Shown: positions 20,656 through 33,340, counted from the first letter of the stretch. The stretch: DNA of 64,000 bases from Paraphoma chrysanthemicola (GCA_020744225.1 JAGMWG010000005.1:1364001-1428000); one strand, 5' to 3'. Notes: generated by a model not told the origin, from the sequence alone. Numbers and translations are program-made.

Positions 20656-23364
20656 TTACAATGCCATGAGGCCAGCAACGACCGCCAACAGACCAGTCAT
20701 GCCGACGCTGACCTGGGTAGCCGCACCAGTGAACTGGGGCGGGCTGTATCCAGTCGCCTTGGAAGGCACGGCGCCAGTGCCAGTTGGCTTGACTGGGTAG
20801 CCAGAGGTGCTGTTCTTTGCGGGCGCAGACGGGTATGGGATGGGAGTGTACTTGACGCTGGAGACAGGGACAACCGGGACGGGGGTCTTGGTGAGGTAGA
20901 CAATCGAGACGGTGGTCGAGGCCACGGGATAATCCTGCTTCTTGGGGACGTCGTAGGTTGGGGGAGAGCTTGGCTTAGCTGGGACAGATGGCTGCGCAGG
21001 AGGCGCGGGCTTGTCGCCGCCGTAGGTTGGCGGGTTGGACGGCTTCGCAGGCGGCTGGGGCTTATCACCACCGTATGTTGGCGGGCTGGAAGGCTTGGCT
21101 GGAACATCGGTGGGAGGCGAGTATGGCTTGGTGATGGTCACAGTCACAACAGAAGGACCGCACTTTCCAGCGGCGCAGACGTAGGTCGAGGTCACGGAGT
21201 CCTGGCACTTGGCGCACACGGTCTGAGTGATAGTCTCGGTCTTGGTGGTTACACCAGTCTCGCACGAATCAACATAGGTGGTGGTGATGACCTTGACGGT
21301 CGAGCTGGCGGGGTAGGATGGGTAGTCCTGGCCGGGCTTGCTGGTCACCGAAGGAGGGTAAGCATCGTAAGCCTTGACGGACGACGACGCTGGGTAGCCA
21401 GGGTAGTACGGCGCCGGGCTAGACGAGGCACCGTAGACAGGGCTGCCGGGGGTCGACGAGGCCTCATACACTGGGTATCCAGGCGTAGACGAAGCATCGT
21501 AGTATGGGACAGGAGTGGAGCTGACTTTGGTCGAGGTGCTGCAAGAAGTCGAGGCATTGTTGTAGCTCGGCCATGTGGCGCTGGATGACTGCGACGGGTA
21601 GACCAAATCGCTCGAGCTGTGTGGGTAGACGTCCTTGCTGGTTTCTTGTGGGTAGACAACGGTGGGCACGCTGGAGGGGTAGACAACCGACGGGGTGGCA
21701 GTACCGCTTGGGTAGGGAGAGTTGGAGATGCTGCCGGAAGGATGGGGGACGGGCGAGCTGCTGACATCGTGGGCCGAAGAGCTCGATGCTGCGGAAGAGT
21801 GAGGTGCAGAGGAAGAGACACCCGGAGTCGACGCAGAGTAGATCGAGGCCGAAGCGCTTGAGCTGGGATGAGCAGATGGGGTCGAGGAGACGTGGACTGA
21901 AGCGCTGGACGAGACATGAACTGAAGCACTGGACGAAACATGGACTGAAGCGCTAGATGATACGTGGACCGACGCGCTGGACGAGACATGAGCGGACGCA
22001 GAGCTGCTGGTCGCGTGACTTGAAGAGCTAGCCTTAGAGCTTGCAGCCGACGAGCTGGCCTTGGTGCTGGCAGCGGACGATGAAGCCTTGGTGCCCGAAG
22101 CGGACGAGGAGACCTTGGTGCTGCTGGCTGCGGATGAAGAAGCCTTGGTGCTGGCGGCAGACGACGAAGCCTTAGTGCTCGAAGCAGACGAGGAGACCTT
22201 GGTGCTGCTAGCTGCAGTTGACGAAACCTTGGTCGAGGAAGCCTTGGTGCTGGATGGGGCCACAGAAGAGCTGGAAACACAGCCCTTGCTGTACTGGCTG
22301 GAGAACTGGCCCTGGAGAGTAGACTTCATCCAGTACGCGTACGACTTGCAGTTGTTGATGTTCTTAGCCGAGACAGTAGCCTCCCAAAGCATGACACCGC
22401 CAAAGTTATCACCGTAGGTCTTCCACTTTGTGATCAAGGCAGCCGCCTCATCTGGCTTGAGATAGTCGTTTTTGTTCGCCGCAGATGGAATACCATCAGG
22501 GCCAGCGGCCAGGCCTAGGTAGAGCTTGACCTGCTTGTTCTTCGAGTTGGTCTTCAACCAGTCAGCCCAAGTGTTGTAGGTAAAGCCGGTGCTGCCAGAG
22601 TTGATCTGTTGGTATCCAAGCCTAGCGGAGCATTGAGGAGTGTTGTAAAACTGGGTGAAGATCATGTCGAAGGGTGCCTTGGAGATGGCGTCCGCAAGGC
22701 GAGCGTCTGGAACCACGCACTGGGGGGCCGCAGAGATGAGAAGGTTGCTTTGGAGCCTCTTCAGCTCATTCACGAAAAAGGCGTAGTTGGCCGAGATTCC
22801 GCCTGAGGGCACCTGGCTGGCTTCAGCCTCCAAGTCCAAGTCGAAACCGTCGACGGCGGCGTTGCCCCATGGACGGGGCTTGCCCGCGTTGATCCACTCT
22901 GCCTTAGGGGCACCAAATGCTCCAATCAGAAACTCAGCAAAGTACGTTGCGACGTCTTGGTTTGGGATGTAGTAGTCATTTGGTTTTCCACCTCCAAGCG
23001 AGAGAAGAACCTTCTTGCCATTGGCCTTGCAAACCGCAATACCGGGCTCGATGCTTGGACAGTCCTTCAATAGTTTGTTGTCCTGCGACTTATCGGTCGG
23101 GTGCTCGTAGTAGGTTCCCCAGCATGCGTTGGCGAAGTTGGTCGTGGGGTAGTCGCCTCTCTTAAGGGGGAATCCGATAACGAAACCAATGTTGACGACG
23201 TCGATGGAGGGATCCGCGCAGACCTCAGAGAGAGGTAGCTGGGCGTTACCCTGACCCCAGTACATGGCTACATTTTGAGTCGAGGAAGCACTCCATGCGG
23301 CGGAAGCCGTGGAGGCGAGGAGTGCCACTGCGGTGGCAGCCCGGGAGAAGGTTGAGGGAGACAT
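20656..23364 (-). CDS. GH18 class III chitinase, GPI-anchored type
   Basis: Intronless frame of 902 residues with ATG at 23364. A signal peptide (residues 1-22) precedes a GH18 domain (about 28-325) with NVAMYWGQG, the substrate-loop block KKVLLSLGGGKPND and catalytic motif DGFDLDLE (acid Glu near 179; the more usual form is DGFDFDIE). After it comes a stalk of about 540 residues rich in Ser, Thr, Ala and Pro with several repeat types: SSASVHVS units, KASSSAAS units, YPVYEASSTPGSP units and PPTYGGDKP units. The last 20 residues are hydrophobic (VGMTGLLAVVAGLMAL), a GPI-addition signal. It probably sits in the plasma membrane or wall and remodels chitin during growth or separation, like yeast Cts1 and Aspergillus ChiA-type enzymes. 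Confidence 0.93.
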   Translation of the reverse strand: MSPSTFSRAATAVALLASTASAAWSASSTQNVAMYWGQGNAQLPLSEVCADPSIDVVNIGFVIGFPLKRGDYPTTNFANACWGTYYEHPTDKSQDNKLLKDCPSIEPGIAVCKANGKKVLLSLGGGKPNDYYIPNQDVATYFAEFLIGAFGAPKAEWINAGKPRPWGNAAVDGFDLDLEAEASQVPSGGISANYAFFVNELKRLQSNLLISAAPQCVVPDARLADAISKAPFDMIFTQFYNTPQCSARLGYQQINSGSTGFTYNTWADWLKTNSKNKQVKLYLGLAAGPDGIPSAANKNDYLKPDEAAALITKWKTYGDNFGGVMLWEATVSAKNINNCKSYAYWMKSTLQGQFSSQYSKGCVSSSSVAPSSTKASSTKVSSTAASSTKVSSSASSTKASSSAASTKASSSAASSTKVSSSASGTKASSSAASTKASSSAASSKASSSSHATSSSASAHVSSSASVHVSSSASVHVSSSASVHVSSSASVHVSSTPSAHPSSSASASIYSASTPGVSSSAPHSSAASSSSAHDVSSSPVPHPSGSISNSPYPSGTATPSVVYPSSVPTVVYPQETSKDVYPHSSSDLVYPSQSSSATWPSYNNASTSCSTSTKVSSTPVPYYDASSTPGYPVYEASSTPGSPVYGASSSPAPYYPGYPASSSVKAYDAYPPSVTSKPGQDYPSYPASSTVKVITTTYVDSCETGVTTKTETITQTVCAKCQDSVTSTYVCAAGKCGPSVVTVTITKPYSPPTDVPAKPSSPPTYGGDKPQPPAKPSNPPTYGGDKPAPPAQPSVPAKPSSPPTYDVPKKQDYPVASTTVSIVYLTKTPVPVVPVSSVKYTPIPYPSAPAKNSTSGYPVKPTGTGAVPSKATGYSPPQFTGAATQVSVGMTGLLAVVAGLMAL
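21885..21995 (-). repeat. 24-base tandem repeat in chitinase stalk
   Basis: Four to five copies of a 24-base unit encoding SSASVHVS, with only a few base differences between copies. It lies in the Ser/Thr-rich stalk and keeps frame, so copy number could change without breaking the gene. Confidence 0.8.
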
Positions 23365-26300
23365 GATTACGGGATTATGTGATCTGAAAATTACGCTAAC
23401 GAATGAAGGGACGGCTTAAGAAGCCTGTAAAGATCGTGATGAGCGGACTCAACGAAAGGACGCAAGCAAAAGCCTGCAATTAGGGTAAAGCCTCGAAAGA
23501 GTGACTGGAGATGGTCTGGATAGCAGTGCGGATCGAAGAAAGAAAAGACATGGGAGATTACCATATTTCTAGCCTTCAGGCAGCTGCGGTACCTGCAGAC
23601 GCCTCCCGTGGGCTTGGCTATGCCGTTTGTGTTGGTATGAATCCATCACGCATGAGACGGCCGACATCGTATAGTGTCTGTATCGGGCGAGGCCAGACGC
23701 AGGAACAAAAAAGTAGCGCGGCGTTCCGTGGTTCTATTGGTGGGACGTCCGCTGCCCCTAGCTGAAAGAGGCATGACGGCTCGTAAGGCGTCCAGACGCT
23801 CTGCAGCCGCGGAGCGCTATGCTTAAACATGGCGTTCACTAAGACCCTTACCCGTGACGCTTTCCTTCGTTGCTCTCACCGGTGACTGGGCCGTTGAAGT
23901 ATCGATAAGGTTATTTCGGCTAAATGCTAGTTTTCTGACCAGCATGCAGGTACCGGTAAGCATGAGTAGCAAAGGGTCGAGCCAGCGCGCCTGAGCCCGG
24001 TCGGACGGTCAGAGCATCCGGACGTAGTTTCCTGGAAAGGTCAAACCGGCTTGTCACACGTGCGGATTCATGAAAGCCAACACGTCCTACTCTGAGAATA
24101 TATTGCGGCGTAGCTACTCATCTCTTGTCAGGAGACTGCGAGGAGAGCGATGCGGGACCCCATGACTCCTGGAAGCGGCCTGTGGTCCGTGATTGTGTGG
24201 CTGGCTGCAGGATCCATATGGTACTGTAGCAGACTTCTTGTCTCATCCTGACAGGGCATGGGTCGATTGTTGCAGTGGGCTGTTGGTGGAAGGGTGCTCC
24301 ACCTCGGCTGCGGCAGCGTCGCATTGCGAGATCGATGTCAGGGGAGCGGCGCCAACCTTGCCTCTTTAGGACAGCCCACATTCAGCCCGCTGTTCTTCAG
24401 CGCCCCCGACGTCGATGATGCGATCCCAATCACTGAGACATAAATCATCGAGTCATCGTCAATACTACAGTACCTAGCTGAACTTTTCTATTTTGCCCTC
24501 GTTCCCAAACCTCAGCTCATCTTCAGCTGTTGGCATCGCTGCTCCTCAGAGGATGATGGTGCAATTTCGCAAAATACATGTCACTGCTATTTTCGGATCC
24601 AAGCGAGGCTCCGGCGCGACATTCTCCCGGCAAGGAGATGGCGACGCGGTCGGCCTAACGGTCTCTACGCGCCAGAAGGAATGACCTGCTGTCAGTCGAG
24701 CTCTGCGCTGCCAGGAAAAATATATGAATCCAACAGGCACCATCCTCGAGGCATGTCACCGCTGCCCGTGTCTTACTGTTGCTGCTCTTGCGCCGCATCA
24801 GACGGTAGATTTTGCGCTCGCTAGACTTCTCGCTAGTTTAGCTGTTTTCTGGTCCCGAGCGATGTGCCATGACACAAACCGCGCGAAACTCGCACGTGGC
24901 TGGGTGATGCGCAGCCCTACAACAAGACATCGGGTCTGGGCGATGATCGCCGACTTTGCGATGTCGATCGTCATCACAGCTGCCCACAACAGAGTCGAAT
25001 GAAGCTTCGTGTCGAGCTTGTTCCAACGTCAGTCGCATCAACTCCACTTAATCATACCACAGAAAGCAGATTCCACCTTGACCTACGTTTGGCTCCACAG
25101 GCGGCTGTAGTCTCCCCACATCGACCTATCCCAACATCACTTTGGCGCTGACGCTGTCGACTTCCACACTGACAGCGCGCCAGAAAGGGGCCTGTTATTC
25201 GGTCTACTGTGGCGCGCGCATTGCTAACGCCAGGCTTTGGGTGACCAAAGATACCGACTGTTCCGTGAGAGTGTTTAAATTGTGGGGTTAGAAAACATTT
25301 CAAGTCAGAGCAACGAGTGTGTCTTGTCGAAGCAAACTAATCATCCAGTGTTGTCATCAGGGGCTGACTGGGTAGAAGTAATACATGCTGGTGTTGCGCC
25401 TCTTGCCTTGCGCCTCTGGTCTAACGAACTTATTGCCTCCGAGTGTCATAAACAAAGCAAGGAAATGGACTACAAAATTCACTATGCCAATGAAGTGAAG
25501 ACATGAATTACCTTCGCCACGAGCTTAGCAAATCACATTCCCGGCTGCTGGTAGCGTCCAGAGATTGATGAAGGTCCTGAACACAGTCTGGTAGATGAAT
25601 GAAGAGCTGCTTCCACATTTGGTGCTCTTCTCATGTCCAGTATGTTGAGCATACTAAATGCTCCGCTACTGGACTGGCGGGTGTTCAATACCATAGAGCA
25701 GTGCACAGCGACATCTTGGACTTGAAGTAGATCTTGTTGCTGCCTTCGATCATGGTATCCCCAATCGAGAACGATTGAATAAGAAATACTAACCGTCATC
25801 TACGTTGCAGTGCCGAAAGTCTTGAACGTATAATAGAATAATACGCTGCATGTGGACACTTGACCTAGCAGTCGGCGCATACTCCTCGAAGCTGCAATCG
25901 TCCTCTCACATCATCACGTCTTTACTCCCATCACCGCCATAGCCAGGCGCAAGCACGAAGCTTGTGTTGAACATCATGCATAGAAGTCTAGAACTTCATC
26001 CTGATCAAACAGCTTTTCCGGGGCCAGGACGCTGACACTGACCTATTAAGGCATGATACTAGTAAGCAAACAGTGCCCTCGCTGTTGGGTACTTCGAGCG
26101 TCTCGTCTATCATGTTTCATCTCAAGCGTTTTCCTTCATGTCCTGAATGACCGATCTGCAGAAGCTATAGTACGCTACCCACCTGGGCAGCACCATGGTT
26201 GCACTCATTGTGTACTCTTAGCTCCAGAGTGGGTTCATCTGGTGCACGTCTGAACAAGATTGGAAAGATACCTCTGAATGCCCCTTTGTGATGTATTCTC

Positions 26301-28038
26301 ACTCATCAAACCTGCGGGGTTCGTCCGGTCTCGGATGGAGTGCAGGTCGGCTCATGCAAATCAGAACGGGCCATTTTCGACTACTAAAAGCTTCGACCCC
26401 TGTGATTTCCATGCAGAATTATCCAGGCTGGTTTCCTGAAGAGATTTCAAACCCCTTGGATCTGCGTGCTCTGTCTCAAGTCTTCAGACCCTCAAAGAAT
26501 GCATGTAAGAGCCCGTATCTGTACTTACACATAGTACCATGCTCATGCTCATGCGTGCCCACTTACTTATCCATGGGTTTTTCCCTCCTGCGTGCGATGC
26601 AAGTTTGTGTAGACATTTCGTGTTTGTGGCTCATTCGAAATTTGCTGGAGGTTCACCATTTTCTTACTACTACTTCTGATACGTAATACATTGTAGTATT
26701 TTCTGCAGTAGGCAGCGGTCAAGGCACGATAGTCATTTGGCACATGTTGCATTTGAATGAAAGTGTGGTTCTGATGGGGAGGATTACAATTTGTACTCTT
26801 ACTGAGCTTCATCATTAGTCGCAGGCAGTTGATGCAGCACCGTCATAATTGCAATCTTGATACTCCACTTATGGCTTTCAAACAACCCCACTGGCGTGCT
26901 GCAACGGCATTACTCATGGCTTCTTTTCGAACCACGATCACCGTACTAGTCTTCGCTGCCTTCAGACTGTGTTACGGAGTACCCCGGATTTCATGCAGAA
27001 AGATGGGTACGACGTTACGACCGTTGTCAAATCTTGCGCGGGGTAAAGCGAGGTGTGGATGCTTCTTTGGTTGAGGTCAATTTTTATGCCGTAATCGGAC
27101 ACTACGATACCTCGTCTCGATGCGCCTCTTGCCAACCACACCTGCACTGCCAGCGAACATCAACGGCGGTATTCCCGAGATGCACACCGCAGCCTCAACG
27201 ACTGCCGATCTGCGCAGAGCCGCCTGGACCAGAATGGAGGCGTTCAGGCGCCATCAGCTGCACTAAGGCGCTGTCAGGAAGCCAAGCAGCAGCTTCTGCT
27301 GCGCGTCCTGCGTCGTGCGAAGCCCTAACCTGCACATCGGTGCGGATAGATAGGACCAGATCCCAAGATGCATGAGGTGCAACGAACCGACATCATCATG
27401 AGGTCCAATGCAGACGTGGCTTTATCTGTGCTGCTGCTATCGTGATGCAGTGGTGGACCACGCTAAGACGCATCGAGGTATGAAATCCACCTTCTCATTG
27501 TCAACTTCCGTGTGAATGTGGGGTAGCGTAGATCTGGCTATCGTGCCCTGCCTCACCACCGGGTCAGTCTACGGATACAACCTCCTTCCTATGGCAGCGA
27601 CTTTCGAGAAGCAATCGAGACGACGCGCAAGGATGTTCTGAGTAGTGTCCAACTTTTCCGCTGTGCGAATGTCCTCCCATAGGTAGCAAAGAGAGCGGAT
27701 TACTGCAGCTTTAGTCGCTATTGTCGACCAATCAGCCATGCGCTGATGCACAACAGGAGGTGGGACGAGAAATGTCCAACGTTTGAAGGGCCGAAATTCG
27801 GGCTCTAGGCTTACTTGTCGTGCACTTTAACCACACCAGCGACGCGCTTTTATCAGCTGCTATCTTGGCCCCTGTCTGATAGGCGACGCTTCCTATCGGC
27901 TGTGTCATTGAACCGTCACGCGCATTTAGGGACCCCCCCTCGCATTGTTTGGATCCGCATCAAAGGTTCCATTAATTCTTCCTAGGAACCTTCCATCATT
28001 ATTCGACAAATCGAGGCCGCACTCCTCCTGGAAAAGAC
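23365..28038. other. 4.7 kb gene-poor stretch
   Basis: Between the chitinase start and the Zn2Cys6 regulator start. All frames are short (under about 130 codons), none shows a domain, and the strands do not give consistent exon joins. I saw no terminal repeats, transposase or reverse-transcriptase motifs, and no clear block of TA-rich RIP-like decay, though 26.6-27.0 kb is somewhat richer in A/T. It may hold long promoters, non-coding RNA or fast-evolving small genes that cannot be supported from sequence alone. Confidence 0.4.
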
Positions 28039-30193
28039 ATGCCTACGCTGGCTCAAGAGACCGCCGTGGCCCGAGATCTCAAAGCAAAGAAGACCAAATC
28101 CCGCAACGGATGTGGTCGTTGCAAGCTCAAAAGGGTAAAGGTTCAGATCGCAATTCATCTCTCACCATACACTAACGCTCGTGCAGCTCAAGTGCGATGA
28201 GACTGCCCCTTCTTGTTTGCAGTGCAAGAAGAGGAATGTTTCTTGCCCCGGGTATGAGAAGACGCTGAAGTGGTCAACCAAGTACGAGGTCTTCAGTCCT
28301 CTACAGTTTAAGTGCACAACACCGAAAGCAAAGCCGACCCCAGCACCCGCCTCAAGCACGGAAACGGGCAAGACTTCGCTGCCACAGAATGTTGCGAACG
28401 GCATTGAGGCATTGGCGGCCGTGCTTCCTGCGGGCAGGAAGACGGCGATGACTGAGGAAGGCACAAAGGAAGCATCGCCACCACTACCTACACTACCAGC
28501 CCTGGAGGAACCTGCCCAACAGTCATCTCCTGAGGATGAGGACTCTCCACCAGAGTTTGAGCCGTTCAGGATGGAAGATCTTGATGCGATGGATCCCGTC
28601 GGCCTCGATGGATTGGTCGATGCCATCCCGCTTCCCCACGAAGACATGAACTTCGATCCGTTTGACCATATTGACCTGGACAGCAGCTCCTTCGATGATA
28701 TTGGACTAGACCTGGACGATAACTTGTACAAGAACGACTCATACTCCTCTTCGACGTCCATGTCTACTACCCGACACTGCAGCCGCGAAGCTAGTCCCAG
28801 GCTATCACGCTCGTTGCTTCTCGATTTCTATCGTCTTCCTAGTCCGTCGCCGAATTCTACATCACCGGATGATGTTGAGTCCCTGCTAGTCCAGCACTAT
28901 TTCAAGGATGTTTGCGGTGTTTTCTCTTCTTTCGATTCTGTCCTCAACCCTTTTCGGACCACCATTGCCCGCATACACCAGGAATGTCCTTCCATTAATT
29001 ATGCCATCCAGTCCATGGCTGCCGCCCATCTGGCTAATACTTTTCCCAACATGGCCACTATTGGTATTCAATTGCAACAAAAAGCTTGCGATGCCTTACA
29101 GGCAGAGCTACCGTTCGTCCAAAGCGGCGTAACAAGCGCGACGAAGACCTTCCTCAGCATTATGCTCCTAGGTTTAACCACTTCTTGGCACGACAGTAGC
29201 GCTCTTGGCCTAGAGTATCTATCTACAGCACGAAGTCTGATTCTTCCCAAGCTTTTGTGCCGGTCTGAGGAGGACGAGGTCCAGCGCGAAGCACAATTTT
29301 TTGAAGAGTCACTGATACACTGGGAGATGCTGATGGGCTTTGTAACAGACGACGCGATGAGTTTCTCTCCGCCTTCTGAGTTGCGCCCACGCAGAGTCTC
29401 CAAGCAGAATGGCCCTGCTACTCGGCGACCCGACGGCAAGATCGTGCCACATCCATGGACCGGGATTGGGCCAACGGGCCAATTCTTGCTTGCTGAAGTC
29501 GGCCGTCTAGTGCGAAGAGAACGATCGCTCGATAAAGATTCTGCCTTTGACATCCGAAGGAGACAGGAGAACGCTCTGAATGCGTCGTCTCTGGAAGAAG
29601 ACCTCTTGGCCCTGGAATATCCATCTCCTGATGAATTAGCTGATACGGGAGACGAGCGCACGCCAAAGGAAAACTTTATTGTCATCGCTGAAGCCTATCG
29701 ATGCGCGGGTCTACTTGAACTCTACCGTGTCTTTCCAGCAATCCTTCGGAAACGCCTGGGCAACGAAAGGTTCAGCACGAACTCCAGCGTCGACTTCAAT
29801 TTCCCCATGCCTAGGTTTGAGACGCCTTACGAAGACACAGATATCAAGCTTTGGCTCAACTCCCTTGCAATGCACATCCTTCGCTCTGTTGAGTCCCTGC
29901 CCTCCTCGTCTGGGACCTTTTGCATCCAGCCCCTTCTGCTCGTCATTGCCGCGTCGGAGTTACAGTTTGTGTCATCCGTAGACTTCTTCGATGTCCATGC
30001 CAACGACTCCAAGATTCTCTCCGCCCGAGATTTTGTCATCAGACGCCTGCAGGAGTTTGCCCTTCGCCTGCCGAACAAGCCACTTCGTCAGATGATCCGC
30101 TTGATCAAGGAGACGTGGCGCCTGTCTGACGAGGGTCAAGATGCGTTCTGGGTGGACGTCATGAACGACAAGGGATGGCACACTATCATGTGA
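28039..30193 (+). CDS. Zn2Cys6 transcription factor (Fungal_trans_2 type)
   Basis: Exons 28039-28134 and 28187-30193, intron 28135-28186 (GTAAAG to GTGCAG) placed inside the zinc cluster, product 700 residues. The cluster CGRCKLKRLKCDETAPSC then LQC and KKRNVSC has the full C-x2-C-x6-C-x6-C-x2-C-x6-C spacing and is preceded by a basic KKTKSRNG. An acidic Pro-rich segment (about 110-200) may be an activation region. The C-terminal two thirds match the helical regulatory domain of the Fungal_trans_2 group (LLVQHYFKDVCGVFSSFD, then AAHLANTFPNMATIG). It should bind CGG-containing sites as a nuclear regulator. No target is suggested by the immediate neighbours, which are a gene-poor stretch and an unrelated membrane protein. 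Confidence 0.92.
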
Positions 30194-31432
30194 TGCGCAT
30201 CAGCTGGCTTGGTTCTTCTTCTCAGCCGATCTCCCAGGTCGGCCACACGTTACCAGCTCATGATGCGCACAATCCCAACCACCCTGGCCTTCGACACGAT
30301 ACCCTTCAACCACGAATCTCTTACGGCGTTTGGCTTAAACAGCTAGACCATTGTCTTTTGGGCCTACGGCGTTCCACCTTTCCAGACCATTTGTTTCTTT
30401 TTCGATTCGACGATTACGACAAACCTCCATGACCACCATCTGGTCTCACCTGTATGGCTGTTCCTACAGTCCGATACGATCTTTAATTCACGGCCTTCTC
30501 CTAGAACGACCGATTCAGCATCCCGGTGATGTGTTCTGTTCTGTACGGCCTCCCACGACACCTTTCGACAATTACCTTTTGCCGCTACCTCGAGTCCCTC
30601 CCGCGACCCTCTAATAAACAGCATCTGCGATGCCCTGTCACAATATCCGCTTGCGACTCCCAACTGCGATATCCACCGGCAGTCCACCACTGCGGTACCC
30701 AACAACAATGCCTGTACAATAAAAACCATGCGATACCCTTCTGCTTTTCGACTCCTCGTCCCGGAACCCTCCTGCGACATCTACCGAGCGGCCCATAGCA
30801 ACATCCCGAGCGACTCGGTATACCACCAACGCGCATTGCCCATGCACATTCACTCCATCCTCCATTCATCTGGGCAGGTAAGACAGATCATGCAAGTGCA
30901 GTCAGCAACGACGTTATCCGTGCGACTCGCCCCCACCCTGGTCCAATCCTTGCGCCCTTCACGAATCGGAACCGCCCGGGTCCGGCATCCTGGTTTGCCC
31001 AATGGACATGCATGAACCTTCTTCTTGATCGGTTGTATATAGATTTCTCCATGGCGCGTTTGCTTTACGATACCCTTTTGCTTTTCATGATATCTAGTCT
31101 GTGTTTGCGAGACATCACGCGCGCGAGGAAAGGGAGGGATTATGAGAGAAGAGGAAGGAGGAAAGAAGAAGAGGATAAAACCCCGCCTTCACTGTCAAGA
31201 CGATGTATCGCACATTGAGGATGAAACCTCGACAAGCTGCATTAGACTTCACAAGAAAGAGGAGGGACATATTGCGCGAGACATTGATTACGTTACTTCC
31301 ATGTATTATACTTCGTCAAGGGTATCTACTACAGATGCATACGACGCCTAGCGCACCGCTGAAAATGCGTGCGCTGGCGGAAATATGTACAAGGAAGGAA
31401 AATCAAACAACAAAGCCATGGTGTGTGGAATA
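30194..31432. other. Convergent intergenic region
   Basis: 1.2 kb between the stops of the Zn2Cys6 regulator and the membrane protein. It is pyrimidine-rich on the + strand, as expected for long 3' untranslated regions. No gene was supported. Confidence 0.4.
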
Positions 31433-32224
31433 TCACATCACTGGCCGATACATCTCGTCATCGTCGTCTTCCTCGTACGCAATGACTACACGTTCCCCGT
31501 TTGGTGCCTCGACAATGAGAATTGGCGTCGCTTCGCAGTTCCGCGCGTCTTTCTCACTGACTGTCTCTCCTGACTTCGAGGTCGAAAGTGCCATCCAGAG
31601 TCTCTGGCTGCCGGGTAATCGCATCATGCCCCCCATCTTCTGCAGGACTTGGTTGCGCTGTGAGGTGCTTTGCGAGGTTTTGTACCATTGCACGCTTAGA
31701 TGTATGCCTTCTGCGATGCATGCTAGGATGGCGATTGCGATGATGATTTGCAACGCCCAGAGAGTGACAAATGATGATTGGTATGCAGTGAAAGTATCGG
31801 TCTCCGAGTGGCAGACGATGCGTTGGTTGGGACGAGTCGTGGGCCGCGGCTCCTCATTGCCTTGATTTCTCCGGCTCAAACCACTGCGTGATGAGAAATC
31901 TACCAAGACGGTAGCTGTGAGTGGCCGCTGTTGGTCGGCCTTTTGTGAGTGTCCTTCTGTTTGCGCAAGATATGATTCGTAAAGATCGGGCTTCGTGTGT
32001 TGAAAATTCTCGAGCTCAGGGCCAAGGTTTGAACATATGTCTGCCGCGATTGGGCTTGGTGATGATTCCGCAGGTGACCAATGCGCAGCTGAAGGAGTGA
32101 AGATTGCAGCTGGTGGTGCGTCTGCGACAATAGTGCATCGGCAGTGCGTCCGTGTTGGCGCTGCGCTTGTTGTGGAAAGAAAGAGCGTGGATGCGAAAAG
32201 CGATACTGCTGATGTGACGAGCAT
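31433..32224 (-). CDS. Secretory-pathway single-pass membrane protein, unknown
   Basis: Intronless frame of 263 residues, ATG at 32224. It has a cleavable signal peptide (about 1-22, LVTSAVSLFASTLFLSTTSA), a lumenal or extracellular part with a few Cys residues, then a hydrophobic helix near residues 155-175 (LWALQIIIAIAILACIAEG) and a cytosolic tail ending in an acidic cluster (AYEEDDDDEMYRP). The order suggests a type I membrane protein. I recognise no domain. The neighbours are the Zn2Cys6 gene downstream, convergent, and a long empty region upstream. Confidence 0.72.
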   Translation of the reverse strand: MLVTSAVSLFASTLFLSTTSAAPTRTHCRCTIVADAPPAAIFTPSAAHWSPAESSPSPIAADICSNLGPELENFQHTKPDLYESYLAQTEGHSQKADQQRPLTATVLVDFSSRSGLSRRNQGNEEPRPTTRPNQRIVCHSETDTFTAYQSSFVTLWALQIIIAIAILACIAEGIHLSVQWYKTSQSTSQRNQVLQKMGGMMRLPGSQRLWMALSTSKSGETVSEKDARNCEATPILIVEAPNGERVVIAYEEDDDDEMYRPVM

Positions 32225-33340
32225 GATTGTGGGTGCGAAATTGCGCCACGAAAGTGCAGATGCGTGGTTCTATTTGAAGGAGCGCGAAATGGTTGAAAGG
32301 CCCGAACACCAGGACGTGATAGAGAACGGTGCGGGAAGGAGGGGGCTGAGCCTGTCTAGTATATTAGCTTCAGACACTTTCACATTGTATTGGGTGGCCG
32401 GTCACGATTGTGACGGCAGACATACCTGCTACTCAAAATAGCTCCTGGGGCCTTCAAGCAAGATTATGCGCGGTAGGCGGACTGTGAAATGAGTGCTGAC
32501 AGGAACTAGCAACGGGACGGCTCAGTGAAGAAACGGCGACGCAAAAGTCCTTGGAAACACTGACTGACATCAGAACATCAACACTCGGCGCCCTCGCAGT
32601 CTATGTATCAATTCCCAGCCACGGTTAGCGATGCGCCCGGTCCCGAAGTCACAACTGAGTTCCAGCTACGCCCGCAGCGCCGTTTCGCGTAGCCCAGAGC
32701 ACCGCGCAGCAAGACCAGGCTCAAAGGGCCCTCGCATGATTGCGCCAATAACGATAACATATTGGAAGGCTAGCCGCATTGGGTCCCAGCCAGCCTCACC
32801 CAGGCAAATGCGCTCTGGATTTGTGCTTGTGAACTTGGTCTCGATTCGCTGCGCACGGCCTGGCTGCGGGAGGCGGAGCTGGCGCTCCTGCAAACAGAAA
32901 GGGTTCGGCAGCCCCGCCAGCGTGACGATCAGCCCAGGGCTGAATGGCAATTTTGTTCCTGAAGTCCCGAGTCATGCCTTTTGTTACTTTGTTTTCTCTT
33001 TCTTGCTCCTTGAGTGTCGCTATCGCAACCCAAGCCTTGGTGTTTGTCGACAGCCCTTGTCGCGTGGGCCAGATTTTGCGGGTCAGGGGTAATGCGCTGA
33101 TCTCGGACTGCGAAACGGTGCTCAATGCGCGCGCCCACGCGAACGCCGTGTTGCAAGGATTCAGTCACCCAAGCAAGGTCGTACGATGGTCGCTGCAGCA
33201 CTTCGGGCCCTTCCTTGATGCAAATCTTCTATTAATACTATCGACCCAGACCCCGAGTTCAGAACTCGTGTTGAGCATGTCACCTTCGTGTCTTAGCCAA
33301 CCTTCGTCGACATATCGCACGTTTGAGCGCGCACTCAAAG

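Noticed and set aside
20575..21588. Plus-strand frame of 337 codons opposite the chitinase stalk
   Set aside because: Arg/Gly-rich antisense of a repetitive Ser/Pro region.
21345..22280. Minus-strand frame of 311 codons within the chitinase
   Set aside because: Alternative frame of the stalk repeats, Arg/Pro-rich; overlaps a certain gene.
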